In this document: positions 18,669-31,533 of the stretch, piece after piece
Numbering within the stretch: position 1 is the first letter of the stretch
Layout: each line of letters begins with the position of its first letter
DNA from: Sulfitobacter sp.
GTDB taxonomy: Bacteria; Pseudomonadota; Alphaproteobacteria; Rhodobacterales; Rhodobacteraceae
Reading direction: 5' to 3'
Length of the DNA stretch: 64,000 nt
Assembly (NCBI GenBank): GCA_013002405.1
Contig: JABDKA010000049.1
Coordinates: forward strand, 16,979 to 80,978
Translations under genes and position numbers: made by a program
The notes under the pieces: model-generated
What the model saw: only the letters and a program-made list of their open reading frames with translations
Databases searched by the model: none
Told to the model about the DNA's origin: nothing

Positions 18669-19687
18669 GCCCTATCAAGGTGGGTCTTCTGGGCTACGGC
18701 ATGGCGGGCCGGGTGTTCCACGCGCCCCTGATCATGACAGAGCCGCGGATGGAGTTGGTAAGGATCGGCAGCCGGACCTTCGCCGACAAGAAATTGCCAG
18801 AGGGCGTAACGGCTGGCGCCATCGATGCGGTCATTGACGATCCCGAGATTGACCTGATTGTCATCGCCACGCCCAACGACAGCCACGCGCCACTGGCCAG
18901 GCGCGCGCTTGCGGCGGGCAAACATGTAGTGGTGGATAAGCCTTTTGCCCTGTCGGCAGAGGAAGCCGTTTCTGTGATCGAAGCAGCGCGGGAGGCGGAT
19001 CGTCTGCTCAGCGTTTTTCAGAATCGTCGCTGGGACGGTGGCTTTCTAACCGCGCAAATGGCGCTGTCAAAGAATCGTCTGGGCGAGGTCAGCTATGCCG
19101 CCCTGCATTTTGACCGCTACAGCCCGGTGATAAAAAATCGCTGGCGGGAGCAGGCAGTTCCGGGGTCGGGGGTACTTTACGATCTGGGGCCCCATCTTCT
19201 GGATCAAATCCTTTGTCTCTTCGGCAAGCCGGACGCCATCACCGCAACCCTCGCCGCGCAGCGTGAGGGAGCTATCGTGGACGACTTTTTTCACATCACC
19301 TGTGGCTTCGGTGCCCGACAGGTGGTGGCCCACGCCAGCGCTCTCATGCCTGACCACGGCCCGCGCATCGCGCTTTACGGCGATAGGGCGACGCTCTTTC
19401 AGTACGGCTTTGACGGGCAGGAAGGGGCACTCAAGGAAGGTCGCGCGCCGGACGATCCGGGCTGGGGTGAGACGCCGGGTAGTACGGTTATTCAGGTAGG
19501 GCCCGATGGGACTGAGACGGAGTTGGAGCCGCGCAAAGGCGCTTACGAGGCCTACTACGCGAACGTTGCCGCAGCCATCCTTGATGGTGCCCCGCTGGAG
19601 GTGACGCCCGATCAGGCGCTGACGGTAATGCAGATGCTGGACGCCGCCCGATTGAGTGCGGAGACGGGTCGCCGTGTGACGCTCTAA
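18665..19687 (+). CDS. Gfo/Idh/MocA family oxidoreductase
   Basis: VGLLGYGMAGRVFHAPLI Rossmann; HVVVDKPFALSAEEA (KP motif); overlaps glk stop. Confidence 0.92.
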   Translation: MSPIKVGLLGYGMAGRVFHAPLIMTEPRMELVRIGSRTFADKKLPEGVTAGAIDAVIDDPEIDLIVIATPNDSHAPLARRALAAGKHVVVDKPFALSAEEAVSVIEAAREADRLLSVFQNRRWDGGFLTAQMALSKNRLGEVSYAALHFDRYSPVIKNRWREQAVPGSGVLYDLGPHLLDQILCLFGKPDAITATLAAQREGAIVDDFFHITCGFGARQVVAHASALMPDHGPRIALYGDRATLFQYGFDGQEGALKEGRAPDDPGWGETPGSTVIQVGPDGTETELEPRKGAYEAYYANVAAAILDGAPLEVTPDQALTVMQMLDAARLSAETGRRVTL

Positions 19688-20328
19688 GCCAGTCCTGCCG
19701 CGGCGCGGGCCAGCTCTTCGATCCCTTCCCAATCGCCCTTTTCCATCAGATCCCGCGGCGCGACCCAGCTGCCGCCGGCGCAGATGACGTTGGGCAGGGA
19801 AAGATAGTCGGCGGCATTGACCGTGCTGACGCCACCCGTGGGGCAGAAACCGATCTGCGGGAGCGGGGAGGCGAGCGATTTCAGAAAAGGCACGCCCCCG
19901 GCAGCTTCGGCCGGGAAGAATTTGAGCATATCGTAACCGCGTTCCAACAGGCGCATCGCTTCGCTTGCGCTGGCAGCGCCGGGTAGAAGGGGCAGTTCGG
20001 CCGCCTCGCACGCGTGCAGCAGGCGGTCTGTGGCACCCGGCGAAACGGCAAACACCGCGCCCGCGTCGCGCGCCGCTATGACATCATCGGGGGTCAGGAC
20101 AGTCCCCGCCCCGACATGACCGCCGGGGACCTTCGCCATCTCGGCGATGACTTCGAGTGCGGCTGGTGTGCGGAGGGTGACTTCCAGGGCTGGTAATCCG
20201 CCCCGGATCAATGCTTCGGCCAGGGGCCGGGCATGGGCGGGTTCGTGAACCACCAGCACCGGAACGATCGGGGCCAGGGCACAGATTTCGCGCGCGCGGG
20301 CGCTGGCCTCGTGAGGTTGCAGGGTCAT
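19684..20328 (-). CDS. eda: 2-keto-3-deoxy-6-phosphogluconate aldolase
   Basis: GGLPALEVTLRTPAALEVI, VGAGTVLTPDDV, LKFFPAEAAGGVPFLKSLASPLPQIGFCPTGGV; overlaps edd. Confidence 0.95.
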   Translation of the reverse strand: MTLQPHEASARAREICALAPIVPVLVVHEPAHARPLAEALIRGGLPALEVTLRTPAALEVIAEMAKVPGGHVGAGTVLTPDDVIAARDAGAVFAVSPGATDRLLHACEAAELPLLPGAASASEAMRLLERGYDMLKFFPAEAAGGVPFLKSLASPLPQIGFCPTGGVSTVNAADYLSLPNVICAGGSWVAPRDLMEKGDWEGIEELARAAAGLA

Positions 20329-22139
20329 GCCATCTCTCCAAAAACGCTCGCACCGGTTTCGGCTGTACCGACCGCGCTGCGGAAGGCGGCAAACAATTCG
20401 CGTCCAGTGCCGAAGCTGTTGGGCGACAGATCGACCGTGGCGGCAGGCCGGTCCAGCACACCTTCGGTGAGGATCTCCAACTGCCCGCTATCCGCATCCA
20501 GACGCAGCCGGTCACCGTCACGCAATTTTGCAATGGGTCCACCGCTGGCCGCCTCCGGGCAGACATGGATCGCGGCGGGCACCTTGCCCGAGGCGCCGGA
20601 CATGCGCCCGTCGGTCACAAGAGCGACCTTCAGGCCGCGCCCCTGCAGGATCGACAGAAGCGGTGTCAGGGCATGCAGTTCGGGCATGCCGTTCGCCTGG
20701 GGGCCCTGAAAGCGGACCACGACGATGGTATCGTCCGTGAACTCACCCGCTTTGAAGGCGGTCTTGACCGCCTCCTGATCCGAAAAGACCCGGACGGGCG
20801 CTTCGACGATATGGTGTTCTGGTGCGACCGCAGAAACCTTGATCACCGCACTGCCAAGGGAACCAGTCAGTTGCACAAGCCCGCCGGTGGACTGAAAGGG
20901 GTCGGAGGCAGGGCGCAGGATCTTGTCATTCAGGCTTTCGCCCGCGCCCGCTTCCCAGGTCAGTTCACCATCTCTGAGCCTGGGCTCCTGCGTGTAGCGG
21001 TGCAGGCCATCCCCGGCCACGGTACGGGTGTCGGGATGCAAAAAACCGCTCTCAAGCAGGGAGCCGATCATGTAGCCCAGGCCGCCGGCTGCGTGGAAGT
21101 GGTTCACATCCGCCAGTCCGTTCGGATAGACCCGCGCCATCAGGGGTACGGCGGCGGAGATGTCGGCGAAGTCCTGAGCTTCCAGAATGATGCCGCCCGC
21201 GCGCGCCATTGCGATGAGGTGGATCAGCAGGTTGGTGGACCCGCCCGTGGCCATCAGGCCCACAATGCCGTTGACGAAGGCCTTTTCATCCAACACCTCA
21301 CAAACCGGTGTATATGCATTGCCAAGCGCGCTTAGCTCAAGCGCGCGCTGCGCACCGGCGCGGGTGAGTGCTTCGCGCAGGGGCGTGCCGGGGTTGACGA
21401 AGCTTGCGCCGGGCAGATGCAGGCCCATGAACTCCATCAGCATCTGGTTGGTATTCGCCGTGCCATAGAAGGTGCAGGTGCCGGGGCCGTGGTAGGCGGC
21501 CATCTCGGCGGCCATCAGCTTGTCCCGCCCGCATTCGCCAGCGGCGAATTCCTGGCGTACCTTAGCCTTTTCATCGTTGGCCAAGCCGCTGGTCATTGGC
21601 CCCGCGGGCATGAAGACTGCTGGAAGGTGGCCGAAAGTCTGCGCGGCGATGACAAGGCCCGGCACGATCTTGTCGCAGACGCCCAGAAATACGGCTGCGT
21701 CAAAGGTGTTGTGGCTAAGCGCGACACCCGTCGCCATCGCAATCACGTCGCGGGAGAAGAGGCTCAGCTCCATACCCGCCTCCCCTTGCGTGACCCCGTC
21801 ACACATGGCCGGCACGCCACCGGCGACCTGCGCGGTGCATCCTACGTCGCGTGCCGCTATCCGGATCAGATCGGGGTAACTCTCAAACGGCTGGTGGGCT
21901 GACAGCATGTCGTTGTAGGCGGTGACGATGCCCAGATGGGCCGCACGTCCCCCGGCGAGGGCCGCCTGATCGTTCCCCGTCGCGGCATAGGCGTGGGCCT
22001 GACCGCTGCAGGAGAGATGCGCCCGGGAGGGTCCCTTGGACTGGGCGGCCTTCATGCGGCCCAGAAAGATCCCACGCGGCTTTTCGCTGCGCGCGATGAT
22101 GCGGTCGGTTACCTCTACGATCTTGGCGTTCAAAGCCAT
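20325..22139 (-). CDS. edd: Phosphogluconate dehydratase
   Basis: IlvD/Edd family: GIVTAYNDMLSAHQPFESYP, MCDGVTQGEAGMELSLFSRDVIAM, GLMATGGSTNLLIHL. Confidence 0.96.
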   Translation of the reverse strand: MALNAKIVEVTDRIIARSEKPRGIFLGRMKAAQSKGPSRAHLSCSGQAHAYAATGNDQAALAGGRAAHLGIVTAYNDMLSAHQPFESYPDLIRIAARDVGCTAQVAGGVPAMCDGVTQGEAGMELSLFSRDVIAMATGVALSHNTFDAAVFLGVCDKIVPGLVIAAQTFGHLPAVFMPAGPMTSGLANDEKAKVRQEFAAGECGRDKLMAAEMAAYHGPGTCTFYGTANTNQMLMEFMGLHLPGASFVNPGTPLREALTRAGAQRALELSALGNAYTPVCEVLDEKAFVNGIVGLMATGGSTNLLIHLIAMARAGGIILEAQDFADISAAVPLMARVYPNGLADVNHFHAAGGLGYMIGSLLESGFLHPDTRTVAGDGLHRYTQEPRLRDGELTWEAGAGESLNDKILRPASDPFQSTGGLVQLTGSLGSAVIKVSAVAPEHHIVEAPVRVFSDQEAVKTAFKAGEFTDDTIVVVRFQGPQANGMPELHALTPLLSILQGRGLKVALVTDGRMSGASGKVPAAIHVCPEAASGGPIAKLRDGDRLRLDADSGQLEILTEGVLDRPAATVDLSPNSFGTGRELFAAFRSAVGTAETGASVFGEMA

Positions 22140-22171
22140 ATCAGGGGTCCTTTCGGTGGATTCTGGTAATT

Positions 22172-22183
22172 GTTAGCGCTAAC
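22172..22183. promoter_or_regulatory. Candidate LacI-family operator upstream of edd-eda
   Basis: 12-bp perfect palindrome GTTAGCGCTAAC with central CG, about 33 bp upstream of the edd start codon. Confidence 0.6.
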
Positions 22184-22232
22184 TATCACCATAACGAAGG
22201 GTCTGGCAACGGATTAAGGGCGATCTCCCTCA

Positions 22233-24002
22233 TCAGGTGAGGCGAAGGAAGACCGTGGCCAGTCCGATGAGAAGAAGGACCAGCCGCATCGGCAGCGCGG
22301 CCCGGCCGATGAGCGCGAAGGAGAGACAGGAAAGACCAACGCCGACCTGCGCAAAGGAGAAGAGGGCAGTCAGAGGTGCGCTGGTCAAGCGGATCAGGCT
22401 GTCATGCACAATCATGCTCAAGGGTATGACGTAGAGCCCGACGCCAAGGGCCATGGCTGTCAGGGCCACCTTGAGCCAGTTTTCCCCGATCATGCCGGCC
22501 GCGATGAAGACAGCCCCGCAGACCGGGGGCGTAATAGTCGACAGGAGCGCAAACCAGAAGACGAAAAGGTGCGCCTGCAGGGCCTGCAGACCAAGCTCGA
22601 TCAGGGCGGGCCCCGCGACGGAGACACAGATCACGTAGGCGGCGGTGGTCGGCACTTCCATCCCGAGGATCAAACAGGCAAGTGCCGTCAGCAAAAGCGC
22701 GGGCCAGAGCGCGCCACCGGAGCCGGACAGGATGACGGAAGTGATCTTGACCCCCAGACCGGTGATTCCCAGCACGCCGATGATGATCGAGGCACAGATG
22801 ATGATCGCCGCAATCATGGCGACCTGAGAACCGGCGTTGATCAGTGTGTCGCCCAGTCGGCTGAGCCCCTGGCGCAGGTCGATCACGGGCCGCGCATCGA
22901 CGAAAAGCGCGGCAGTTCCGGCAAATATGGCGAGGGCGGCAGCATACTGCGGAGTGAAGCCAAGGACGAACATTGCGCCCAGCAGAACGGTGAAGGGAAC
23001 GAGGAAAAAGGCGGAGGTGATGAACACCGCGCGCCGGTCGGGTCTTTCATCCACTGGCACGCCCTTCAGTTCGAACCGTTGCGCGTAGGCGTTGATGCCC
23101 ATCCAGACGGTCAGGAAATAGAGTATTGCGGGCAGAAGGGCAGCCAGCATGATTTCAACGTAAGGCACACCCGTCAGTTCCACCATGACAAAGGCCCCGG
23201 CCCCCATCAGCGGCGGCATGATTTGCCCACCCGAGGAGGCGACGGCCTCAACCGCCGCCGCCAGCCGTTTTGGGTATCCCAGCTTGGTCATGGCAGGCAG
23301 CGTGATCGCCCCGGTGGAGGCGACATTGGCCGAGGCCGAGCCCGAGATGGAGCCGAAGAGCGCCGATGAGAGAACCGAGACCTTCGCGGCACCCCCCGTC
23401 AGCCGCCCCGCGGCGGCGGAGGCGAGGTTCATGAAACCCTGTCCCGCTTCACCCGCGTTCAGCACTGTGCCGAAGATGACAAAGATCGCCACCACGCCCA
23501 CCGAAACACCCGTCAGGCTGCCCCAAAGGCCACCTTCCGCCGCGACCAGCGTGCCAAGAAAACTGCGCAGGGGCGTGCCCGCGTGTCCGAATTCACCAGG
23601 TATGTGCTGTCCGAAGAGGCCGTAGAGAAGGGCCGCCAGCGCGACCAGCGGGAGGGGCCAGCCAATCATCCGCCGCGCGCCTTCCATTGCGATGAGAAGC
23701 AGGGAAACGGCAAGGATCACCTGAAAGCGGTCCTCAAGGAAACCGTATTGATTGCGCAGGACCTGGTGGTTCACTGCCACCCAGAGGCAGCCCGCGATGC
23801 CAACAGCGGCGATCGCCAGCCCGCTCCACCTGTGAAAGGAGGTCCGCGCGGCAAAGATAAAGACCCAAGGCAGGATCAGCGCCATGTGCAGGGGCCGCGC
23901 CACCAGGTTGGGCACCAGACCGTAGAAAATCAGCCCGATGTGAAAGAAGCACGTCAGGGCACCAAGGCCGATCCAGAGGGGCCTCAAGGGGCTGTCGGTC
24001 AT
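22233..24002 (-). CDS. TRAP transporter fused small+large permease (TAXI type, DctQM-like)
   Basis: Very hydrophobic 589-600 aa; GSISGSASANVASTGAITLPAMTKLGYPKRLAAAVEAVASSGGQIMPPLMGA DctM motif. Confidence 0.92.
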   Translation of the reverse strand: MTDSPLRPLWIGLGALTCFFHIGLIFYGLVPNLVARPLHMALILPWVFIFAARTSFHRWSGLAIAAVGIAGCLWVAVNHQVLRNQYGFLEDRFQVILAVSLLLIAMEGARRMIGWPLPLVALAALLYGLFGQHIPGEFGHAGTPLRSFLGTLVAAEGGLWGSLTGVSVGVVAIFVIFGTVLNAGEAGQGFMNLASAAAGRLTGGAAKVSVLSSALFGSISGSASANVASTGAITLPAMTKLGYPKRLAAAVEAVASSGGQIMPPLMGAGAFVMVELTGVPYVEIMLAALLPAILYFLTVWMGINAYAQRFELKGVPVDERPDRRAVFITSAFFLVPFTVLLGAMFVLGFTPQYAAALAIFAGTAALFVDARPVIDLRQGLSRLGDTLINAGSQVAMIAAIIICASIIIGVLGITGLGVKITSVILSGSGGALWPALLLTALACLILGMEVPTTAAYVICVSVAGPALIELGLQALQAHLFVFWFALLSTITPPVCGAVFIAAGMIGENWLKVALTAMALGVGLYVIPLSMIVHDSLIRLTSAPLTALFSFAQVGVGLSCLSFALIGRAALPMRLVLLLIGLATVFLRLT

Positions 24003-24053
24003 GGGGAAATCCGGATTTGGCCCCGCCCTTCGCATGGGGCAGGGCCTGGTTCC

Positions 24054-25010
24054 TTACATGTGCGCGTCGCTCAAGGCAGCGCCGATTTCCTTGTAGTACT
24101 CAACAGCACCCGGATGGATCTTGTTGGTGATATTGCTCAGCATGTCCGTGCTGACCCCGGCCCACCAGGCCGCATCACCGGCCATCTTGCCCTTGTTCTC
24201 CCAGTACGTCTTGGTCAGCGTGTAGGCGGTTTCATCATCCATCTTGGAGGTCGTGTAGGCCACCACCGGCAAGGAGGTCGTGACGATGTCGCTCTTTTGC
24301 CCCGCGTAGGTGCCCGCAGGGATGACCAGCCGCGTCCGCTTGGACTGCGCCACCTGATCGTCGGTGAGCGAGATGACGTTGACCCCCGTCGATGCCGCCG
24401 CCTCGATCACGTTGGGCGCGGGGTAGGAGCCTGCGGTCACAAAACCGTCGATCTGGCCGTTTTTGAGCGCATTCACGGCATTGGAAAGCTCCGAATCCGC
24501 CATTTTCACCTTCCCCTCCAGACCAAAGAGCCCAAGGTACTTGGCCCCCTCGCGCGCTCCGAATGAACCGGAGCCAAGCAGGATCGTCTTGCCCTCCATC
24601 CCGGCGAAATCGGTCACGCCGCTCTCCTCTGACATGACAAAGTGCATCGTCAGCGAGGGAATGGGGAAAAGCGCGCGGATCTCATCAAAGGCCGGATCGC
24701 CCTTCCCCTCGAACATTGCCTTGCCACCCTGGGCCAGTCCCACCAGCGCGGGCGGCGTGGTAAAGACATAGTCGCCCCCGCGAGCGCGCACCTCCATCAC
24801 GTTCTGAACCGACCCCTGGCTTTCTTCGACGGTGACGTTGATCTCTCCGTCAGTGCCCGCCTTCATGGCTTCGGCCAGTTGAACGCCCATCTGGTAGTAG
24901 GACGAAGTACTCTTGGCGGACTTGTAGGTGACGCGGGTTTCTGCCCATGCGGCGGAGCCAAAGGCGATGGCGGTTGCGGCCGCAAGGCCAAGTGTTCTTG
25001 CGAAAGTCAT
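24054..25010 (-). CDS. TAXI family TRAP transporter solute-binding subunit
   Basis: Signal peptide; VTYKSAKSTSSYYQMGVQLAEAMKAG; GSGSFGAREGAKYLGLFGL; adjacent to the fused permease. Confidence 0.92.
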   Translation of the reverse strand: MTFARTLGLAAATAIAFGSAAWAETRVTYKSAKSTSSYYQMGVQLAEAMKAGTDGEINVTVEESQGSVQNVMEVRARGGDYVFTTPPALVGLAQGGKAMFEGKGDPAFDEIRALFPIPSLTMHFVMSEESGVTDFAGMEGKTILLGSGSFGAREGAKYLGLFGLEGKVKMADSELSNAVNALKNGQIDGFVTAGSYPAPNVIEAAASTGVNVISLTDDQVAQSKRTRLVIPAGTYAGQKSDIVTTSLPVVAYTTSKMDDETAYTLTKTYWENKGKMAGDAAWWAGVSTDMLSNITNKIHPGAVEYYKEIGAALSDAHM

Positions 25011-25174
25011 GTGATCCTCCCAATCATTAAGGCGCTACACTGCGATCTGCGGTGACGAAGGGCAAGTCCGGGGTACGGGCCCGAGCAAATCCGCATCCGC
25101 GCATGCCGGGGCCTTGCCAGTATGGCGCGCCGAAGATAGGCAGAAATGAACCGACGCCGGGGAAAGGATACCGC

Positions 25175-26029
25175 ATGACCGACGATCCAAAGACACTCGT
25201 TTCAACCGACTGGTTGGCCAAACACCTCAAGGATCCCGACATGCGCGTCCTTGACGCTTCCTGGTATCTGCCCGACGCGAACCGCGATGCGAAGGCCGAA
25301 TACGATGCCGCCCACATTCCCGGCGCGCGCTTCTTCGACATCGATGAGATCTCGGATGCCCGCTCCTCCCTGCCGCACATGGCGCCGCCGGTGGAAAAGT
25401 TCATGTCGCGGATGCGCGCGATGGGCGTGGGTGACGGGCATCAGGTGGTGGTCTACGACGGCGACGGTCTGCTCTCGGCGGCACGGGTATGGTGGCTCTT
25501 CCGGCTGATGGGTCAGGAAAACGTTGCGGTGCTGGACGGCGGTCTGCCCAAATGGGTGGCCGAAGGGCACCCGACCGAAGATATGCCACCCATCGCGCGG
25601 GACCGTCACATGACTGTCCGGCTGCAAAACCAGCTGGTGCGGGATGTCACGCAGGTCGCACAGGCGTCAAAGCTGGGCGATCCGCAGATTGTCGACGCCC
25701 GCTCCACCGCGCGTTTCAAAGGGGATGCACCCGAGCCGCGAGAAGGACTGCGCGCCGGTCACATCCCCAAGTCGCGCAATCTGCCCTACGCCGACCTTCT
25801 GAATGATGATAAGACAATGAAGTCCACCGACGCGCTGCGCAGCGCATTCGAGGCGGCGGGTGTCGACCTGGAACGTCCGGTCATCACCACCTGCGGATCA
25901 GGCGTGACCGCCGCGATCCTGGTTCTCGCGCTGGAGCGTTTGGGCCACCATGACTGGTCCCTTTATGATGGATCCTGGGCCGAATGGGGGGCCTTCCCCA
26001 CCGTGCCCGTCGCAACCGGAGAAGCCTGA
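25175..26029 (+). CDS. sseA: 3-mercaptopyruvate/thiosulfate sulfurtransferase
   Basis: Two rhodanese domains; active-site CGSGVTAAI; VLDASWYLPDANRD; ATG 25175 with GGAAAGGA SD. Confidence 0.92.
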   Translation: MTDDPKTLVSTDWLAKHLKDPDMRVLDASWYLPDANRDAKAEYDAAHIPGARFFDIDEISDARSSLPHMAPPVEKFMSRMRAMGVGDGHQVVVYDGDGLLSAARVWWLFRLMGQENVAVLDGGLPKWVAEGHPTEDMPPIARDRHMTVRLQNQLVRDVTQVAQASKLGDPQIVDARSTARFKGDAPEPREGLRAGHIPKSRNLPYADLLNDDKTMKSTDALRSAFEAAGVDLERPVITTCGSGVTAAILVLALERLGHHDWSLYDGSWAEWGAFPTVPVATGEA

Positions 26030-27213
26030 TGCTGGAAAACCTGCAAGCGCAACCTGCCGACAAGATCCTCATGCTGATGCAGATGTACCGTGAGGACCCC
26101 CGCGATACCAAGATCGACCTTGGCGTCGGCGTCTACAAGGATGCCAGCGGCCTTACCCCGATCATGCGCGCCGTCAAAACGGCCGAACAGCGGATCTGGG
26201 AGAGTCAGGATACCAAGGTCTACACCGGTCTCATCGGTGATCCGGCCTTTGGCGATGCGATGGTGTCGCTGGTTCTCGGAGAGGCAGTGCCGCGCGACAG
26301 GGTCGCAGCGGCGGCGACACCCGGCGGCACGGGCGCCGTGCGTCAGGCCTTCGAAATGATCCGCATGGCCAACAAGGACGCGCGGATCTTCGTTTCTGAT
26401 CCGACCTGGCCGAACCACCTGTCGATCCTGAAGTATCTGGGGATGGAGATGGTCCCCTATCGCTATTTCGACGATGAGACACGCGGTGTGAACTTCGACG
26501 GCATGATTGCCGATCTGAAACAGGCCAAGAAGGGTGACGTGGTTCTCCTGCACGGCTGTTGTCACAACCCGACCGGCGCAAATCTCAACAGCTCCGAATG
26601 GGATCAGGTGATCGAGGTACTGCTTGAAACCGGCGCGATGCCGATGATCGACATCGCCTACCAGGGGTTCGGCGATGGCCTGGACAATGACGCCGCCGCA
26701 ACCCGCAAGGTGGCCGCTGCCGTGCCGGAATGCCTGATCGCGGCAAGCTGTTCGAAAAACTTCGGCATCTACCGGGAACGCACCGGGCTCCTGATGGCGA
26801 TCGCTGCCGACCCGGGGGCGCGCAAGCTGAACCAGGATACGCTCGCCTTCCTCAACCGTCAGAACTACAGCTTCCCGCCAGATCACGGCGCGCGGATCGT
26901 TACCACGATCCTGAACGATGCTGACCTGCGGGCGGACTGGGCGACAGAGCTGGAGGAGGTCCGCAATTCCATGTTGGGTCTGCGTCAGCAACTGGCGGAT
27001 GAATTGCAGCGGCAATCGGGCTCCAACCGTTTCGGATTTCTCGCCCAGCATCGCGGAATGTTCTCGCGGCTTGGCACGACGCCCGACAAGGTGGAGGCGT
27101 TGCGGGAAAAGCACGGGATCTACATGGTGGGCGACAGCCGCATGAACATTGCGGGCCTGAACCAGCAAACCATCCCGATCCTTGCCAAGGCCATCGTCGA
27201 CGTCGGTATCTGA
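26029..27213 (+). CDS. Aromatic amino acid / aspartate aminotransferase (class I PLP)
   Basis: DKILMLMQMYREDPRDTKIDLGVGVYKD; LLHGCCHNPTGANL; SCSKNFGIYRERTG PLP lysine motif. Confidence 0.93.
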   Translation: MLENLQAQPADKILMLMQMYREDPRDTKIDLGVGVYKDASGLTPIMRAVKTAEQRIWESQDTKVYTGLIGDPAFGDAMVSLVLGEAVPRDRVAAAATPGGTGAVRQAFEMIRMANKDARIFVSDPTWPNHLSILKYLGMEMVPYRYFDDETRGVNFDGMIADLKQAKKGDVVLLHGCCHNPTGANLNSSEWDQVIEVLLETGAMPMIDIAYQGFGDGLDNDAAATRKVAAAVPECLIAASCSKNFGIYRERTGLLMAIAADPGARKLNQDTLAFLNRQNYSFPPDHGARIVTTILNDADLRADWATELEEVRNSMLGLRQQLADELQRQSGSNRFGFLAQHRGMFSRLGTTPDKVEALREKHGIYMVGDSRMNIAGLNQQTIPILAKAIVDVGI

Positions 27214-27335
27214 CCCGAACAGCCAGGGGCCGGACCTTAGCCTTCGCCGGCACCCGGCCCCGCTCCATTTTGCCAAAAATACTCAGTCCTGCAGGCGCAA
27301 CCCTTGCGCTCTTGGAGCTTGAGGACCGACACAGA

Positions 27336-27368
27336 AAAAGGGCCCGAAGCAAAGCTCCGGGCCCTTTT
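27336..27368. terminator. Bidirectional rho-independent terminator between convergent aminotransferase and amtB
   Basis: AAAAGGGCCCGAAGC-AAA-GCTCCGGGCCCTTTT, a 15-bp stem with one mismatch and A/T tracts on both sides. Confidence 0.9.
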
Positions 27369-27390
27369 CTAGATTTCTGAAAGGTGCCAA

Positions 27391-28707
27391 TCAGCCCTTG
27401 GAGAAATCGGGGTAGGCTTCCATGCCCAACTCCGAGGTGTCGAGACCGTTGATCTCCGCCTCTTCGCTGACCCGGATGCCCATGACGGCCTTGAGGATGA
27501 ACCAGACGATCGCTGCGGCCACGAAGGTGAAGACACCGTAGGCGACGATACCGGTCAGCTGTGTGACAAGCGATGCTTCGCTGTTATAGAAGACCACCGC
27601 GATGGTGCCCCAGATGCCCGCAAAGAGGTGAACCGGGATCGCACCGACCACATCGTCGATCTTGAGTTTGTCGAGCATCGGGACTGTAAAGACCACGATC
27701 ACACCACCGATGGCACCGATCCAGAGCGAACCGAAGAGCGAGGGCGCCAGAGGTTCGGCCGTGATCGACACGAGGCCCGCCAGACAGCCGTTCAGAACCA
27801 TGGTCAGGTCGACCTTGCCGTAAACGACCTGGGTCAGGATCAGGGCTGCGACGGCGCCGGATGCGGCGGCCATGTTGGTGTTGGCAAAGATGCGGCCCAC
27901 ATCGGTGATGTCGCCCACGGTGCCGGCAGCCAGTTGCGAGCCACCGTTAAAGCCGAACCAACCCAGCCACAGGATGAACGTACCCAGTGTGGCAAGCGCG
28001 AGGTTGGAGCCGGGGAAGGGGTGAACCCTGCCGTCCTTGTACTTGCCGATACGCGGCCCGAGGATCAGCGCACCTGCCAGAGCGGCCCAGCCACCCACGG
28101 AGTGTACGATCGTGGAACCGGCGAAGTCGGAGAAGCCCATTTCGCTCAGCCAGCCGCCGCCCCACTGCCAGGAGCCGGAAATCGGGTACATGATGCCGGT
28201 CAGTACCACGACGAAGATCAGGAAGGGCCAGAGCTTGATCCGCTCAGCCAGGGCACCCGACACGATGGAAGCCGTTGCAGCCACGAACATCAGCTGGAAG
28301 AAGAAATCCGATGCGACCGATGCATAATCAAGCGAGGCATCCGCCGCCGCCAGACCCACGGGCTCAAGCGAAGTGGGGACGAAGTTGAAGGCAAAGTAGC
28401 CGTTGAAGTCGCCCGGATACATGAGGTTGAAACCAACCAGCCAGTACATGATCGCAGCAATCGAGAAGAGCGCGATGTTCTTTGTCAGCTGCATCGTCAC
28501 GTTCTTGGAGCGCACGAGACCGGCCTCGAGCATGGCAAATCCTGCTGCCATCCAGAAGACCAGGAAACCGCCCACCAGGAACAGGAGGGTGGTCATGATA
28601 TAGGGCCCGATTTCGTCAAAACTCGGAGCCGCATCTTGCGCCAACGCGAAGGTCGGCAAGATCGCGACCGCACCGGCGAGGGGGATGAGATATGTCTTTT
28701 TCATCAT
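27391..28707 (-). CDS. amtB: Ammonium transporter
   Basis: MKKTYLIPLAGAVAILPTFALAQ..., AMLEAGLVRSKNVTMQLTKN, GGWAALAGALILGPRIGKY, VHLFAGIWGTIAV. Confidence 0.96.
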   Translation of the reverse strand: MMKKTYLIPLAGAVAILPTFALAQDAAPSFDEIGPYIMTTLLFLVGGFLVFWMAAGFAMLEAGLVRSKNVTMQLTKNIALFSIAAIMYWLVGFNLMYPGDFNGYFAFNFVPTSLEPVGLAAADASLDYASVASDFFFQLMFVAATASIVSGALAERIKLWPFLIFVVVLTGIMYPISGSWQWGGGWLSEMGFSDFAGSTIVHSVGGWAALAGALILGPRIGKYKDGRVHPFPGSNLALATLGTFILWLGWFGFNGGSQLAAGTVGDITDVGRIFANTNMAAASGAVAALILTQVVYGKVDLTMVLNGCLAGLVSITAEPLAPSLFGSLWIGAIGGVIVVFTVPMLDKLKIDDVVGAIPVHLFAGIWGTIAVVFYNSEASLVTQLTGIVAYGVFTFVAAAIVWFILKAVMGIRVSEEAEINGLDTSELGMEAYPDFSKG

Positions 28708-28719
28708 TTCGTCCTTTGA

Positions 28720-31533
<2,814 letters not shown>

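Noticed and set aside
22404-23369. 321-aa plus-strand ORF over the TRAP permease
   Set aside because: Highly charged antisense shadow of a hydrophobic membrane protein.
25963-27276. 437-aa minus-strand ORF over the aminotransferase
   Set aside because: Antisense shadow; the plus strand has PLP-lysine and NPTG-like motifs.
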